Under the pieces are notes generated by a model. The model worked only from the letters and a program-made list of their open reading frames with translations, had not been told where the DNA came from and did not search any database. This document shows positions 7,710-16,276 of a stretch of 64,000 bases of DNA, in pieces. Source of the DNA: Dehalogenimonas sp. 4OHTPN (lineage in GTDB: Bacteria; Chloroflexota; Dehalococcoidia; Dehalococcoidales; Dehalococcoidaceae); the NCBI RefSeq assembly GCF_040448695.1, contig NZ_CP159307.1, forward strand, positions 1,302,001 to 1,366,000, given 5' to 3'. The position numbers and the translations under genes are program-made. The stretch's first letter is position 1, and each line of letters begins with the position of its first letter.

Positions 7710-8744
7710 GTGATAGAAAAGAAACTCACATTCGATCCCGGTTCTGTGCCAGGAGCTGCCAAGTCACCGATGCCCGAAAATGTGGCGCCGATGCTGGCGA
7801 CGCTGACCGGCGGGCCATTCACCGACCCCAAGTGGTACTTCGAGCCGAAACTCGACGGCTACCGCATCATCGCCCTGGTAAAACGCGGCAGGGCCAAGCT
7901 TCAATCCCGTAATTTCCAGGACTATACCGACGCTTTCCCGGGCATCGCCAGGGAGATGGACAACCAACCGGTTGAGGAGGCTGTTTTCGACGGGGAACTG
8001 GTCGCTCTAGATGAACGCGGGAAACCGTGCTTCCAATGCCTGCAGCAGCACGTTAAACAGAGGGGGGGCGGCGAGGAGAACCTTTACACATTCATCTACT
8101 ATGTCTTCGACCTGATTCACCTCAATGGGTACGACCTGACCGGCGCCCCCCAAGCTGAAAGGGTAAAACTTCTCGATGATGTATTGATAACCGGAAAATC
8201 GGTAAAACGAGTGTCACGGCTTGAGGGCGACGGCGCCGAAATCTTCGCCGCGGCGGTGGGAGCGGGGATGGAGGGAGTCATCGGCAAACGCCGCGACGCC
8301 AAATATTACCCGGGGAAACGATCAGCCGACTGGCTTAAGATCAAGGCTACCCAGGCGGACGAGTTCATCATCGCTGGCTACACCGCGGGACAGGGCAACC
8401 GGGCGGGAGCCTTCGGTTCTCTGGTGCTCGGACAGTTTGACGAAGGGGGCGGCTTCAATTACGTTTCAAATGTCGGCACCGGTTTCAATGTAACATTACT
8501 CGGTGAACTGAAAACAAGAATGAAACAGTTGGTTATCGAGAAATCGCCGTTCGATCATAAACTGCCGCTGGAGTCCGCCATCACCTGGCTTAAGCCAATA
8601 CTCGTCGCTGAGGTGAAGTTCGCCGAGCGCACCCATGACGGCGGCCTACGGGCGCCGGTATTTTTAAGACTGCGAGAGGACAAGCCCGCCCGAGACGTGC
8701 GAAGCCAGAGAAGCGCAGAACCACGTGGGAAACTGAGAATGTAG
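7710..8744 (+). CDS. ligD: ATP-dependent DNA ligase, LigD-type ligase domain only
   Basis: A 344-residue ATP-dependent ligase. The adenylation motif I is 'FEPKLDGYR' with the nucleophile Lys47. Further motifs include 'DGELVALDERG', 'YYVFDLIHLNG', 'EGVIGKRRD' and 'SADWLKIK'. A C-terminal OB-fold region follows ('GSLVLGQFDEGGGF', 'EVKFAERTHDGGLRAPVFLRLREDK'). The polymerase and phosphoesterase domains found in large LigD proteins are absent, giving a minimal ligase. It starts at GTG 7710 just after ku, so the pair forms a compact end-joining operon. Separate LigD-type polymerase or nuclease genes are not seen in this window. Confidence 0.93.
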   Translation: MIEKKLTFDPGSVPGAAKSPMPENVAPMLATLTGGPFTDPKWYFEPKLDGYRIIALVKRGRAKLQSRNFQDYTDAFPGIAREMDNQPVEEAVFDGELVALDERGKPCFQCLQQHVKQRGGGEENLYTFIYYVFDLIHLNGYDLTGAPQAERVKLLDDVLITGKSVKRVSRLEGDGAEIFAAAVGAGMEGVIGKRRDAKYYPGKRSADWLKIKATQADEFIIAGYTAGQGNRAGAFGSLVLGQFDEGGGFNYVSNVGTGFNVTLLGELKTRMKQLVIEKSPFDHKLPLESAITWLKPILVAEVKFAERTHDGGLRAPVFLRLREDKPARDVRSQRSAEPRGKLRM

Positions 8745-8819
8745 AAGCATTGCCGGTCACCAAACCAGCGTTATTCTCTCAAACCGGATTACCGAGGACC
8801 TGAAACTGAAGGTCATCTT

Positions 8820-9401
8820 TCAATACTCGATACCGCGTCGGGCGGGGATGCCCCGGTCATAGGGATGCTTAACCTTGACCATTTCGGTCACCAGGTCGGC
8901 GGAGTCGATGACCGCCTGAGGCGCCAGGCGCCCGGTCAAGACTAACTCCACATTCTCCGGCCGGTCTTTAATGAGATGCACCACGTCGGCGGCATCCAGC
9001 CAACCCCAGCCGGTGACGATATTTATCTCATCTAAAATTATAACGTCCCAGTCACCCGAAAGCATGGCCCGCCGCGCCTCGGCCAGGGCTTGACTAGCCT
9101 TTTCCTTGACTTCCGGTGAAGGCGATTCTGGATGGCGCACGAGGCCGGGGCCGAAAGCCGCCCACTTGACCCCCGGCAGACGGTGAAGCACTTCCTGTTC
9201 GCCAGAGTCATAGGCCCGGTTCATAAAATAAACGATATAAACGCGGTAGCCGCGACCGGAAGCTCGCACCGCGGTGCCAATGCCGGCCGAAGTCTTGCCC
9301 TTGCCGCCGCCAGTGAAAACCTGAGTCAAGCCGCGCTTGAGAGGTTCGTAAGTCAGTGCGGCGGATGGGGAATAGTCCGCGGCGCGGTGTAAATCGTCCA
9401 T
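8820..9401 (-). CDS. cobO: Cob(I)yrinic acid a,c-diamide adenosyltransferase
   Basis: About 193 residues of the CobO/BtuR (CobA-type) family, which transfers the adenosyl group of ATP to cob(I)alamin-type corrinoids. The P-loop 'FTGGGKGKTSAGIG' and the conserved 'VIILDEINIV' with the catalytic Asp-Glu are present, followed by 'VELVLTGR'. ATG 9401 is preferred because the family begins shortly before the P-loop; a longer frame reaches 9485. Corrinoid is the cofactor of reductive dehalogenases, although those enzymes use non-adenosylated forms. Adenosylation is a salvage and assembly step. The next gene on this strand upstream is cbiE, 115 bases away. Confidence 0.9.
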   Translation of the reverse strand: MDDLHRAADYSPSAALTYEPLKRGLTQVFTGGGKGKTSAGIGTAVRASGRGYRVYIVYFMNRAYDSGEQEVLHRLPGVKWAAFGPGLVRHPESPSPEVKEKASQALAEARRAMLSGDWDVIILDEINIVTGWGWLDAADVVHLIKDRPENVELVLTGRLAPQAVIDSADLVTEMVKVKHPYDRGIPARRGIEY

Positions 9402-9516
9402 GCGTTTCTCGCTAACATTCGTCGAATGGCATTTATGGCCGGACAACCGATTAAGGGCAGTTTTTCGCTCACTCCCTCTTATCAAACCCCAGCGGTGGCG
9501 TAAAAGTGGAGGTATT

Positions 9517-10218
9517 TTAGGTGCGCGGCAGCGCGCCGCCTGGGTTTTTAACCACCATGACCGACGTCAGTCGGTATTCCGTGTCCCGAACAGCCCCGAG
9601 GGTTGTGGGATAGAGTTTTTCGTCTTCCATAGTCATGTATTCGCAGATAAGTACCGGGGTATCTGCCGGTAGGCCGTGATCCAACAGGTAAGCCGCCGTC
9701 TGGCGGGGAACCTGGGTCTCGTTTGTCAAAGCCACCAGGTGGCGGCCGATGCCAAAGGCATCCACCATGAATTTCAGTTTCCGCTCTTTGATATCCTCGC
9801 GGCCGTCATGAAAGGAAATCAGCACTGATTCGTCAAGGCAGATCTGGGCGCGGGCGGCAGCGAACTGTGCAGCGCCGGCTGAGGGTACGATACGGACATC
9901 GAAATCAAAAAAGACGCCCAGCACCTGAGACAGCGAGGATGAGACGCAAGGGTCGCCGACTCGAAGGACAGCTACCGTTTCGCCGGTCTGCCGGGCGCGC
10001 TCGGCTGCGTCTTTTTCTTTCTGCAGATAGTTCTTGGTCTCTTGAAAGAACAGCGTTTTGCCGGCTACCAAATCTTTGACCGGCCGCAGGGACCAGTCCC
10101 AGGCCAGGATTATATCGGAGGATTTGATGGCTTCTTCAGCGGCATGAGTCAACCATTTGGGCGAGCCGCCGGGACCGATGCCGACGATATAACAAACGGG
10201 CTTCACGGACGTGTTCAT
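9517..10218 (-). CDS. cbiE: Cobalt-precorrin C5-methyltransferase-like tetrapyrrole methylase
   Basis: A 233-residue SAM-dependent tetrapyrrole methylase. The N-terminal 'YIVGIGPGGSPKWLTHAA' loop, the 'VAVLRVGDPCVSS' motif and 'VRIVPSAGAAQFAAAR' are diagnostic of the precorrin methylase fold. The order and spacing best match CbiE (cobalt-precorrin-7 C5-methyltransferase). The usual partner CbiT (C15 methylation/decarboxylation) is not fused or adjacent. Its neighbour cobO also serves corrinoid metabolism, suggesting at least partial corrinoid synthesis. Subfamily identity is less certain than the fold. Confidence 0.8.
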   Translation of the reverse strand: MNTSVKPVCYIVGIGPGGSPKWLTHAAEEAIKSSDIILAWDWSLRPVKDLVAGKTLFFQETKNYLQKEKDAAERARQTGETVAVLRVGDPCVSSSLSQVLGVFFDFDVRIVPSAGAAQFAAARAQICLDESVLISFHDGREDIKERKLKFMVDAFGIGRHLVALTNETQVPRQTAAYLLDHGLPADTPVLICEYMTMEDEKLYPTTLGAVRDTEYRLTSVMVVKNPGGALPRT

Positions 10219-10325
10219 TTATACATCCTCCGAAAACAGTATGCGGAATAGTATCATATTATTTCTACCTGCAACAATTGGTTTACCGACAGGTTTTCTA
10301 AACGCACGCTTCAAGACGAACTACA

Positions 10326-12146
10326 TCATAACTCAGTCTTCAGGACGCTGAAGAAGGCTTCCTTGGGCACCTCCACCTGGCCGATGGACTTCATCTTTTT
10401 CTTGCCCTCTTTTTGCTTCTCCAGCAACTTCCGTTTGCGGGTGATGTCGCCGCCGTAGCACTTGGCCAAAACGTCTTTACGCTTAGCCGGGATATCCGCG
10501 CGGGCGACGATGCGGCCGCCTACCGCGGCCTGGATAGGAATTGCGAAGAGCTGGCGGGGGATGACCTCTTTGAGTTTGTGCACCAGCGCCTTGCCGACAT
10601 CATGGGCTTGGTCCGGCGGTACGATACGGCTGAAGGCGTCAACAAGGGTGTTATTGACCAGGATATCTATTTTAACCAACTGGGCGTCACGGTAGCCTTC
10701 AAACTCGTAGTCAAGAGAGGCATAGCCGTTGGAACGGCTCTTGAGCTGGTCATAGAAGGTGGTTAGCATCGATCTTAGCGGCATGTCATAGTCCAACTGT
10801 ACCCGCTGTGTACCTTCAGCGCCGGTGGCTGATCCCAGGAACTCGGTGTGGCGGTGCATACCGCCACAGGTGCGTTCCAGTTCCATGATGGGTCCGATGT
10901 ATTTCGACGGCGTAAGAATACGCACCTTGACCCAGGGCTCTTCCATACGGGCTACCTCGGTGGGCGGCGGCAGCTCGGAAGGATTGACCACCGAAATGAT
11001 TTCGCCGTTGGTCTTGGTAATAGCGTAATTCACGCCCGGAGCGGTTACCACCAGCGACAGGCCGAACTCACGTTCCAGCCGCTCGTAGACAATGTCCATA
11101 TGCAGCAGCCCCAAGAAGCCGCACCGAAAGCCATGGCCCAGTAGGGGCGAGTTTTCCATCTCGTAGGACAGCGAGGCGTCGTTGAGCTTGAGTTTCTCCA
11201 TCGCCTCCCGCAGTTCGTGGTAATCCGAGGCGGTGGTGGGATAGATGCCGGCGAAAACCATCGGCTTGGCCGGCCGGTAGGAGGCGAGCGGCTCGACGGC
11301 CGGGCCAACGAGAGACGTCACAGTGTCACCGACAGAGCAGTCGCCGACGGTCTTGAGGCCGGTAGCAATGTAACCCACCTCGCCAGACGACAGGCTTTCC
11401 ACGGGATGCTCGGCCGGGTCAAAATAGCCGACCTCCAGCACCTCCAAGAGAGTGCCTTGTGCCATTAACTTGAGCTTGTCGCCCCGGTTAATGGCGCCGT
11501 CAACGACGCGCAAATAAGCAATGACTCCTTTGTAGGGATCGTAGTGCGAATCAAAAATTAACGCCCGGAGAGGGCTACCCGGGTTCCCGGAGGGCGGCGG
11601 CACACGGGCGACGACGGCTTCCAGAAGCCCCGGCACGCCCAATCCGGTCTTGCCGGAGATTTTCAGGGTTTCGGCTTCACCGTAGCCGAGCACGCTCCTG
11701 ACTTCAGACATAACCCGCTCAGGCTCGCCGGAAGGCAAGTCGATTTTATTCAGCGCCGGCACCACCTCCAGGTCATGCTCCATCGCCAGGTAGACATTGG
11801 CCAGCGTCTGAGCCTGGATGCCCTGGGTGACGTCAATGACCAACACCGCCCCTTCACAGGCCGCCAGGGTGCGCGAGACCTCATAGGAAAAGTCTACATG
11901 ACCGGGGGTGTCGATCAGGTTCAGCAGGTACTGCTGGCCGGAGGCCGCGGTGTAGCTGAGGCGGATGGCTTTGGCCTTGATGGTGATGCCGCGCTCCCGC
12001 TCCAGTTCCATGCGGTCCATGACCTGTTCGCTCATCTCCTCGCGGCGCATGGTACCGGTGCTCTCGATGAGGCGGTCGGCCAGCGTTGACTTGCCGTGGT
12101 CGATGTGGGCGATAATGCAGAAGTTACGAATAAAACATTGTTCCAT
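10326..12146 (-). CDS. lepA: Elongation factor 4 (LepA), translational GTPase
   Basis: A 606-residue GTPase of normal family length. G1 is 'AHIDHGKSTLADR', G2 lies in 'RERGITIKAKAI', G3 is 'DTPGHVDF' and G4 is 'NKIDLPS'. The LepA-specific C-terminal domain ends with 'RKRKLLEKQKEGKKKMKSIGQVEVPKEAF'-type sequence, here given only by its key features: a Lys-rich ribosome-facing segment at about residues 560-590. LepA binds ribosomes and influences initiation and back-translocation under stress. An AGGA sits seven bases before the ATG. It is a single gene between hemW and cbiE on the same strand. Confidence 0.97.
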   Translation of the reverse strand: MEQCFIRNFCIIAHIDHGKSTLADRLIESTGTMRREEMSEQVMDRMELERERGITIKAKAIRLSYTAASGQQYLLNLIDTPGHVDFSYEVSRTLAACEGAVLVIDVTQGIQAQTLANVYLAMEHDLEVVPALNKIDLPSGEPERVMSEVRSVLGYGEAETLKISGKTGLGVPGLLEAVVARVPPPSGNPGSPLRALIFDSHYDPYKGVIAYLRVVDGAINRGDKLKLMAQGTLLEVLEVGYFDPAEHPVESLSSGEVGYIATGLKTVGDCSVGDTVTSLVGPAVEPLASYRPAKPMVFAGIYPTTASDYHELREAMEKLKLNDASLSYEMENSPLLGHGFRCGFLGLLHMDIVYERLEREFGLSLVVTAPGVNYAITKTNGEIISVVNPSELPPPTEVARMEEPWVKVRILTPSKYIGPIMELERTCGGMHRHTEFLGSATGAEGTQRVQLDYDMPLRSMLTTFYDQLKSRSNGYASLDYEFEGYRDAQLVKIDILVNNTLVDAFSRIVPPDQAHDVGKALVHKLKEVIPRQLFAIPIQAAVGGRIVARADIPAKRKDVLAKCYGGDITRKRKLLEKQKEGKKKMKSIGQVEVPKEAFFSVLKTEL

Positions 12147-12227
12147 CTAAATCCTAAATTCGAAGCACGAAATTCGAAATAAACCCGAATGAAAGTACAC
12201 AGATCGCTGCGGCCTTACGAAAATATC

Positions 12228-13376
12228 CTAAATCATCAACTTTTCCGGTAGGAACCGTAGAAAGACCTCATTTCCCAACAAACGGCCTTTCGGCGTCAAC
12301 CGCAGCCGTTCGCCGGAAACCTCGACCAGACCAAACGCCGATAGTTCTCCGATCTCGGCAGCATATCGGCTCCATAAGTCTATCTTAAATTGCCGCCCGA
12401 TGTCATCCAGCGAAACGCCCTCAGCCAGCCGCAGCGCGAGGATGATCGACTCCGACAGCGCGCCGGGCTCGTCGACGGTCTCGATTTCACGCTTCGGCAG
12501 CGTGCCGGAGGCCAGGGCGCCAATATAGCCATCGAGGCTGTCGGTGTTGGCGATGCGTCTTTCATCGGTGAAAGAATGGGCGGCCACCCCCAGCCCAAGG
12601 TACTCCCCGCGCTGCCAGTAGACCAGGTTATGGCGGCTCTCAAAGCCGACTTTGGTCCAGTTAGAGATTTCATAGTTCCGATACCCCGCCGCTGAAAGCC
12701 TTGCCGAGGCCAATTCATACTCCGAAGCCGCCCGGTCGGGATCGACCGCCGGGAGCTCGCCGCGGGCGGCAGCCTCGCCGAGATTGGTGCCGGGCTCAAG
12801 CGTCAAACCGTAGAGCGAAAGGTGGTCGGCGCCCAGCGCGATGATACCATCGAGCATCGAATCCCAATCGGTGAGGCAACGCGAAGGCAATCCATAGATG
12901 AAGTCCAGGCTAAGGTTAGTGAAGCCGGCTTCACGGGCTTTATCGACTGTCCGCCTGGCGTCAGCCGCTGTATGCAGGCGCCCCAGGAAGGTGAGTTCGC
13001 CGTCTTCCAGGCTCTGAACGCCCAGACTTAGGCGATTGACACCCTCCTGCCGCAGCTTTCGGAGATATTCTTCGTCAACGACGCCGGGATTAGCCTCCAG
13101 GGTTATCTCCACTTTCGAATCGACATTGTAGTACTGGCGCACCGCATCAAGAATTCGCTCAACATCGCCGGCTGACAGCAAGCTGGGCGTGCCGCCGCCG
13201 ATATAGATAGTTCGAATGACAGCACCGGGACGTCGAGTTAGTCGCAGTTCTATTATCAGCGCTTCGACATAATCCCGTATCTGCCCCTCCCGTGCAGTAT
13301 AGGAGATAAACGAACAATAGCCGCATTTGCGCCGGCAAAACGGGATATGGAAATACAGGGAGAGTTCAGGCGTCAT
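12228..13376 (-). CDS. hemW: Radical SAM HemW-like protein (coproporphyrinogen oxidase homologue)
   Basis: A 382-residue radical SAM protein. The cluster motif is 'CRRKCGYCSF' (C-x3-C-x2-C), preceded by 'LYFHIPFC'. 'IGGGTPSLL' and 'SLGVQSLEDGEL' are typical of the HemN/HemW group, and a short C-terminal HemW region is present. HemW family members are thought to be haem chaperones rather than oxidases. Whether this organism makes or uses haem is uncertain, but cytochrome c assembly genes occur at the far end of the window. There is no Shine-Dalgarno sequence; a TGG-TAAAAT extended -10 lies nine bases before the ATG, implying a near-leaderless transcript. Confidence 0.9.
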   Translation of the reverse strand: MTPELSLYFHIPFCRRKCGYCSFISYTAREGQIRDYVEALIIELRLTRRPGAVIRTIYIGGGTPSLLSAGDVERILDAVRQYYNVDSKVEITLEANPGVVDEEYLRKLRQEGVNRLSLGVQSLEDGELTFLGRLHTAADARRTVDKAREAGFTNLSLDFIYGLPSRCLTDWDSMLDGIIALGADHLSLYGLTLEPGTNLGEAAARGELPAVDPDRAASEYELASARLSAAGYRNYEISNWTKVGFESRHNLVYWQRGEYLGLGVAAHSFTDERRIANTDSLDGYIGALASGTLPKREIETVDEPGALSESIILALRLAEGVSLDDIGRQFKIDLWSRYAAEIGELSAFGLVEVSGERLRLTPKGRLLGNEVFLRFLPEKLMI

Positions 13377-13385
13377 TTTATGTCA

Positions 13386-13394
13386 ATTTTACCA
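13386..13394 (-). promoter_or_regulatory. Extended -10 promoter of hemW
   Basis: On the minus strand TGGTAAAAT (13394 down to 13386) ends nine bases before the hemW ATG at 13376. Transcription would start two or three bases before the start codon. No clear -35 hexamer was seen, in keeping with the TGn extended -10 type. Confidence 0.5.
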
Positions 13395-13431
13395 GAAATG
13401 AGCCGTACCCAACCACTTGGGATTCGGCTGG

Positions 13432-13479
13432 AATAGAATAGACCGCCGGGGGAGGAGGAGCCCGGCGGTCTATTCTATT
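13432..13479. terminator. Bidirectional hairpin between ftsZ operon and hemW
   Basis: A perfect 19-base inverted repeat (AATAGAATAGACCGCCGGG at 13432-13450 and its complement at 13461-13479) closes a GGAGGAGGAG loop. It lies after the last gene of the minus-strand ftsZ operon (end 13504) and before the hemW promoter. The AT-rich outer ends give a short T-run on either strand. Confidence 0.8.
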
Positions 13480-13503
13480 ATGAATGAGGCGGAAAAAACG
13501 TAG

Positions 13504-13842
13504 TTAGATCAGGCGCCCCTCTAGCATCGCCAATTGGCGGAAGTCAAGAGCGGCTGTCTTGGTGATCAGTCGGCGCCACGATTCATTATCTGTCAGCGCA
13601 TAAAGCGCGGTTTCTTTTCCTTCAACTGTGCAAAGAAGCCCCTTATCCTTTAAGCGGGCGATCGTCCGGTCAATATCTCTTGGTTTCATATCCAGACTTT
13701 CAGCAAGGGCTGACCGGGAGAACCGGGTGTAAGGATGACGGCCCAGAAGCCGCAGCAGACGCAGCATCTCCTGACTTTCGAGGTCATCAGCAAACTCCCG
13801 CATGAATTCCTGGATTTCGTTTTCTGTTATACGGCAGTTCAT
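13504..13842 (-). CDS. Small winged-helix protein, last gene of the ftsZ operon
   Basis: A 112-residue protein. Residues about 38-90 form a likely winged helix-turn-helix: 'TRFSRSALAESLDMKPRDID' gives the two helices, followed by 'RTIARLKDKGLLCTVEGKETALYAL' as recognition helix and wing. The N-terminus is acidic and helical. ATG 13842 is preferred because CTGGAG precedes it by six bases; an upstream frame extends to 13884. The gene follows ftsZ by 63 bases on the same strand and precedes the terminator hairpin. The family is not recognised by name; a DNA-binding regulator linked to division is only an inference. Confidence 0.7.
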   Translation of the reverse strand: MNCRITENEIQEFMREFADDLESQEMLRLLRLLGRHPYTRFSRSALAESLDMKPRDIDRTIARLKDKGLLCTVEGKETALYALTDNESWRRLITKTAALDFRQLAMLEGRLI

Positions 13843-13905
13843 ATTCAGCTCCAGGGGGGTGGCGGTAACCAACCGCCACCCCATGTCTAAGGGAATAACC
13901 GGGTC

Positions 13906-15030
13906 TTACCACCGTTTGGTGCTATATGAAGCGGGCGCAGCCGGGCGGGCCGGTTCTGGCCGGCGGGCGCCGACGAGACCGCGCTGCCGCAGGAAAGCCG
14001 GGATTTCCAGTTCTTTTTCTGTCTTGATGTTGCGGAGAAGGCGGGTAATTTCCTTATCACGTGAGTTGACCGAAGTCGACTTGTCGGCAAAACCGGTAGC
14101 GATCAAGGTCAAGCGGACTTCATCTTTCATCGAGTCATCGGTGTTGACGCCGAAGATAACGTTGGCATCGGGATCAACCGCCTGGCGGATGACTTCAGCC
14201 GCTTCATTGACTTCGAACAGAGTCAGGTTATCGGGCCCGACCACGTTGAAGATACAGCCTTTGGAGCCGTCAACGGAGACATCAAGCAGCGGGCTGGTGA
14301 GCGCCTCTTTGGCAGCCAGAACGGCACGGTTATTGCCTTTGCCGCGACCAATGCTCATCCAGGCCGGACCGGCATCTTTCATCACGGCGCGGACATCGGC
14401 ATAGTCCAGGTTGATGATACCGGGGACGGTAATGACCTCAGCGATGGCCTGAACGCCGTGATGCAGTACCTCATCAGCCATGCGGAAAGCGCCGTCGACA
14501 CCAGTCTTGTTGTCGCAAATCTGGAACAGGCGGTCATTGGGAATAAGGATCATGGTATCGACATTGGGCATCAGTTCTTCGATGCCCTCTTCGGCAACCT
14601 TCATGCGGTGGGAACCTTCAAATCCGAAGGGCTTGGTGACCACAGCGATGGTAAGAGCGCCAGTCGCCTTGGCCGCGGCGGCAACCACAGCTGCCGACCC
14701 GGTACCGGTGCCGCCGCCCATACCGGCGGTGACGAAAACCATATCCGAGCCCTCAACAACCTTCAGGATATCCTCGCGGCTTTCTTCAGCCGCTTTGCGC
14801 CCCATTTTGTTATCACCACCGGCTCCGAGGCCGCGGGTGCATTTTTCACCCAGCTGGATCCGCATCGGGGATTCGGTGATAGCCAGAGCCTGGGCGTCGG
14901 TGTTCATGGCAACAAATTCAACGCCGCGAATCTGCTCCCGGACCATGCGGGTGATGGCGTTGCAGCCGGCACCGCCGCAACCGATAACCTTGATTCTGGC
15001 GCCGCTGGGGACATAGATTGTTTTAGCCAT
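13906..15030 (-). CDS. ftsZ: Cell division protein FtsZ
   Basis: A 374-residue tubulin-like GTPase that polymerises into the division ring. It has 'KVIGCGGAGCNAITRM' at the N-terminus, the tubulin signature loop 'GMGGGTGTGSA' (about residue 105), 'NLDYADVRAVM' as T7-type synergy loop and 'TLIATGFA' in the C-terminal domain. A flexible Pro/Ala/Arg linker leads to the terminal 'STKRW', which is shorter than the usual FtsA-binding peptide and may be a variant of it. ftsA precedes it by 24 bases. Confidence 0.97.
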   Translation of the reverse strand: MAKTIYVPSGARIKVIGCGGAGCNAITRMVREQIRGVEFVAMNTDAQALAITESPMRIQLGEKCTRGLGAGGDNKMGRKAAEESREDILKVVEGSDMVFVTAGMGGGTGTGSAAVVAAAAKATGALTIAVVTKPFGFEGSHRMKVAEEGIEELMPNVDTMILIPNDRLFQICDNKTGVDGAFRMADEVLHHGVQAIAEVITVPGIINLDYADVRAVMKDAGPAWMSIGRGKGNNRAVLAAKEALTSPLLDVSVDGSKGCIFNVVGPDNLTLFEVNEAAEVIRQAVDPDANVIFGVNTDDSMKDEVRLTLIATGFADKSTSVNSRDKEITRLLRNIKTEKELEIPAFLRQRGLVGARRPEPARPAAPASYSTKRW

Positions 15031-15054
15031 ATTCTTTTTCTCCTCGATTATTTT

Positions 15055-16254
15055 TTATTTTCGTTTAAACAGGCCGAAGAATCCGCCGCCGCTCTCGGAT
15101 GAGCCGGAAATTGGTTTGACCGGGATCTCGGTGCGGCTTTTAGCTCGCCACATAATCAGGCCTACCGAGGTGGTGAACGCTGGATCGGTCAGGCGTTCTG
15201 AGACCCCGTACATGGCCGGCGGGGCGCCTATGCGGACCGGCAGGCGAGCAACTTCCTGACCCATCTCAGCCAAGCCGGGGAGATTAGCCGAACCGCCGGT
15301 GAGCACCATACCGCCGCGCAGCAGGTTCTGGTAATCCTCACCAGGAACCTCCAGCAGGGCTAAACGAACCATTTCCTCCACCCGAGACCGGATAATCTCG
15401 GAGACCTGGGACTGGGGGAAAGAATGGCCGCCTTCAGACAACATTTGGTCGTTGCCTGCATCACCGACCGGCATGACGCTGCCGTAACGCAGTTTGATTT
15501 CCTCAGCCAGCTCCCAGCTGACGCCGAGACCGACTGAAATATCATGCGTAATCTGATAGCCGGCAACAGGTAAAACCGACGTGTGGATGGGTTTCCCGTC
15601 TTTGAATACCGCGATGTCGGTCGTGCCGCCGCCGATATCGGCAAGAATAATACCGTCCATCATCTCATCGGCCGAGATGACCGCTTCGGCGCAAGCCAGG
15701 GGCGAGAAGATCATCTCATCGATCTCGACGCCGGCGCCTTTAATGCACTTGGACAGGTTCTCCACGGCGGTGGCTGAAGCCGTAACCATATGGGTCTCGA
15801 CTTCCAGTTTGAAACCATGCATGCCAACCGGACTTTTGACACCTTCCTGTCCGTCAACGGTGTAGGACAAAGGAAGCAGGTGCAGCAAGCGGCGATCAGC
15901 AGGGATAGCGGTGTTCCGGGCAACTTCGAGCGCCCGATTGACATCCGCCTGCTTGACAACCTCGTCTTTGCGCGAGATAGCAATCACGCCTCGATTGTTG
16001 GCCGAGTGGATGTGGCGGCCGGTGATGTTGACGATTGCCGATGCCATCTTAAATCCGGCGGTCTGCTCGGCCATGCTAACCGCTTTGCGAATTGATTCTC
16101 TGGCTTCGTTGAGATTGACCACCATGCCTTTTTGCAGACCGCGCGATGACACCACGCCGACACCGAGAATCCGGATGCCGGCTTCATCAGCGTCAGCCAT
16201 AATGGCACACACCTTGGTGGTGCCTACATCAATTGCTGAAAGTCGTTTTTTCAA
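15055..16254 (-). CDS. ftsA: Cell division protein FtsA
   Basis: About 399 residues of the actin-like FtsA family that tethers FtsZ to the membrane. Visible motifs: phosphate-1 'SAIDVGTTKVCA', the 1C subdomain region after 'NITGRHIHSANNRGVIAI', phosphate-2 'ILADIGGGTTDIAVF', adenosine-type 'VLTGGSANLPG' and a C-terminal amphipathic end 'GGGFFGLFKRK' that should bind membrane. The start is TTG 16254, because AGGAGG is five bases upstream and the resulting 'MKKRLSAIDVG' matches the family; the longer frame to 16299 would place the ribosome site inside the gene. Immediately upstream is a truncated paralogue of its own N-terminus. Confidence 0.95.
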   Translation of the reverse strand: MKKRLSAIDVGTTKVCAIMADADEAGIRILGVGVVSSRGLQKGMVVNLNEARESIRKAVSMAEQTAGFKMASAIVNITGRHIHSANNRGVIAISRKDEVVKQADVNRALEVARNTAIPADRRLLHLLPLSYTVDGQEGVKSPVGMHGFKLEVETHMVTASATAVENLSKCIKGAGVEIDEMIFSPLACAEAVISADEMMDGIILADIGGGTTDIAVFKDGKPIHTSVLPVAGYQITHDISVGLGVSWELAEEIKLRYGSVMPVGDAGNDQMLSEGGHSFPQSQVSEIIRSRVEEMVRLALLEVPGEDYQNLLRGGMVLTGGSANLPGLAEMGQEVARLPVRIGAPPAMYGVSERLTDPAFTTSVGLIMWRAKSRTEIPVKPISGSSESGGGFFGLFKRK

Positions 16255-16276
16255 TTTCTCCTCCTTTTTGAGCCTT

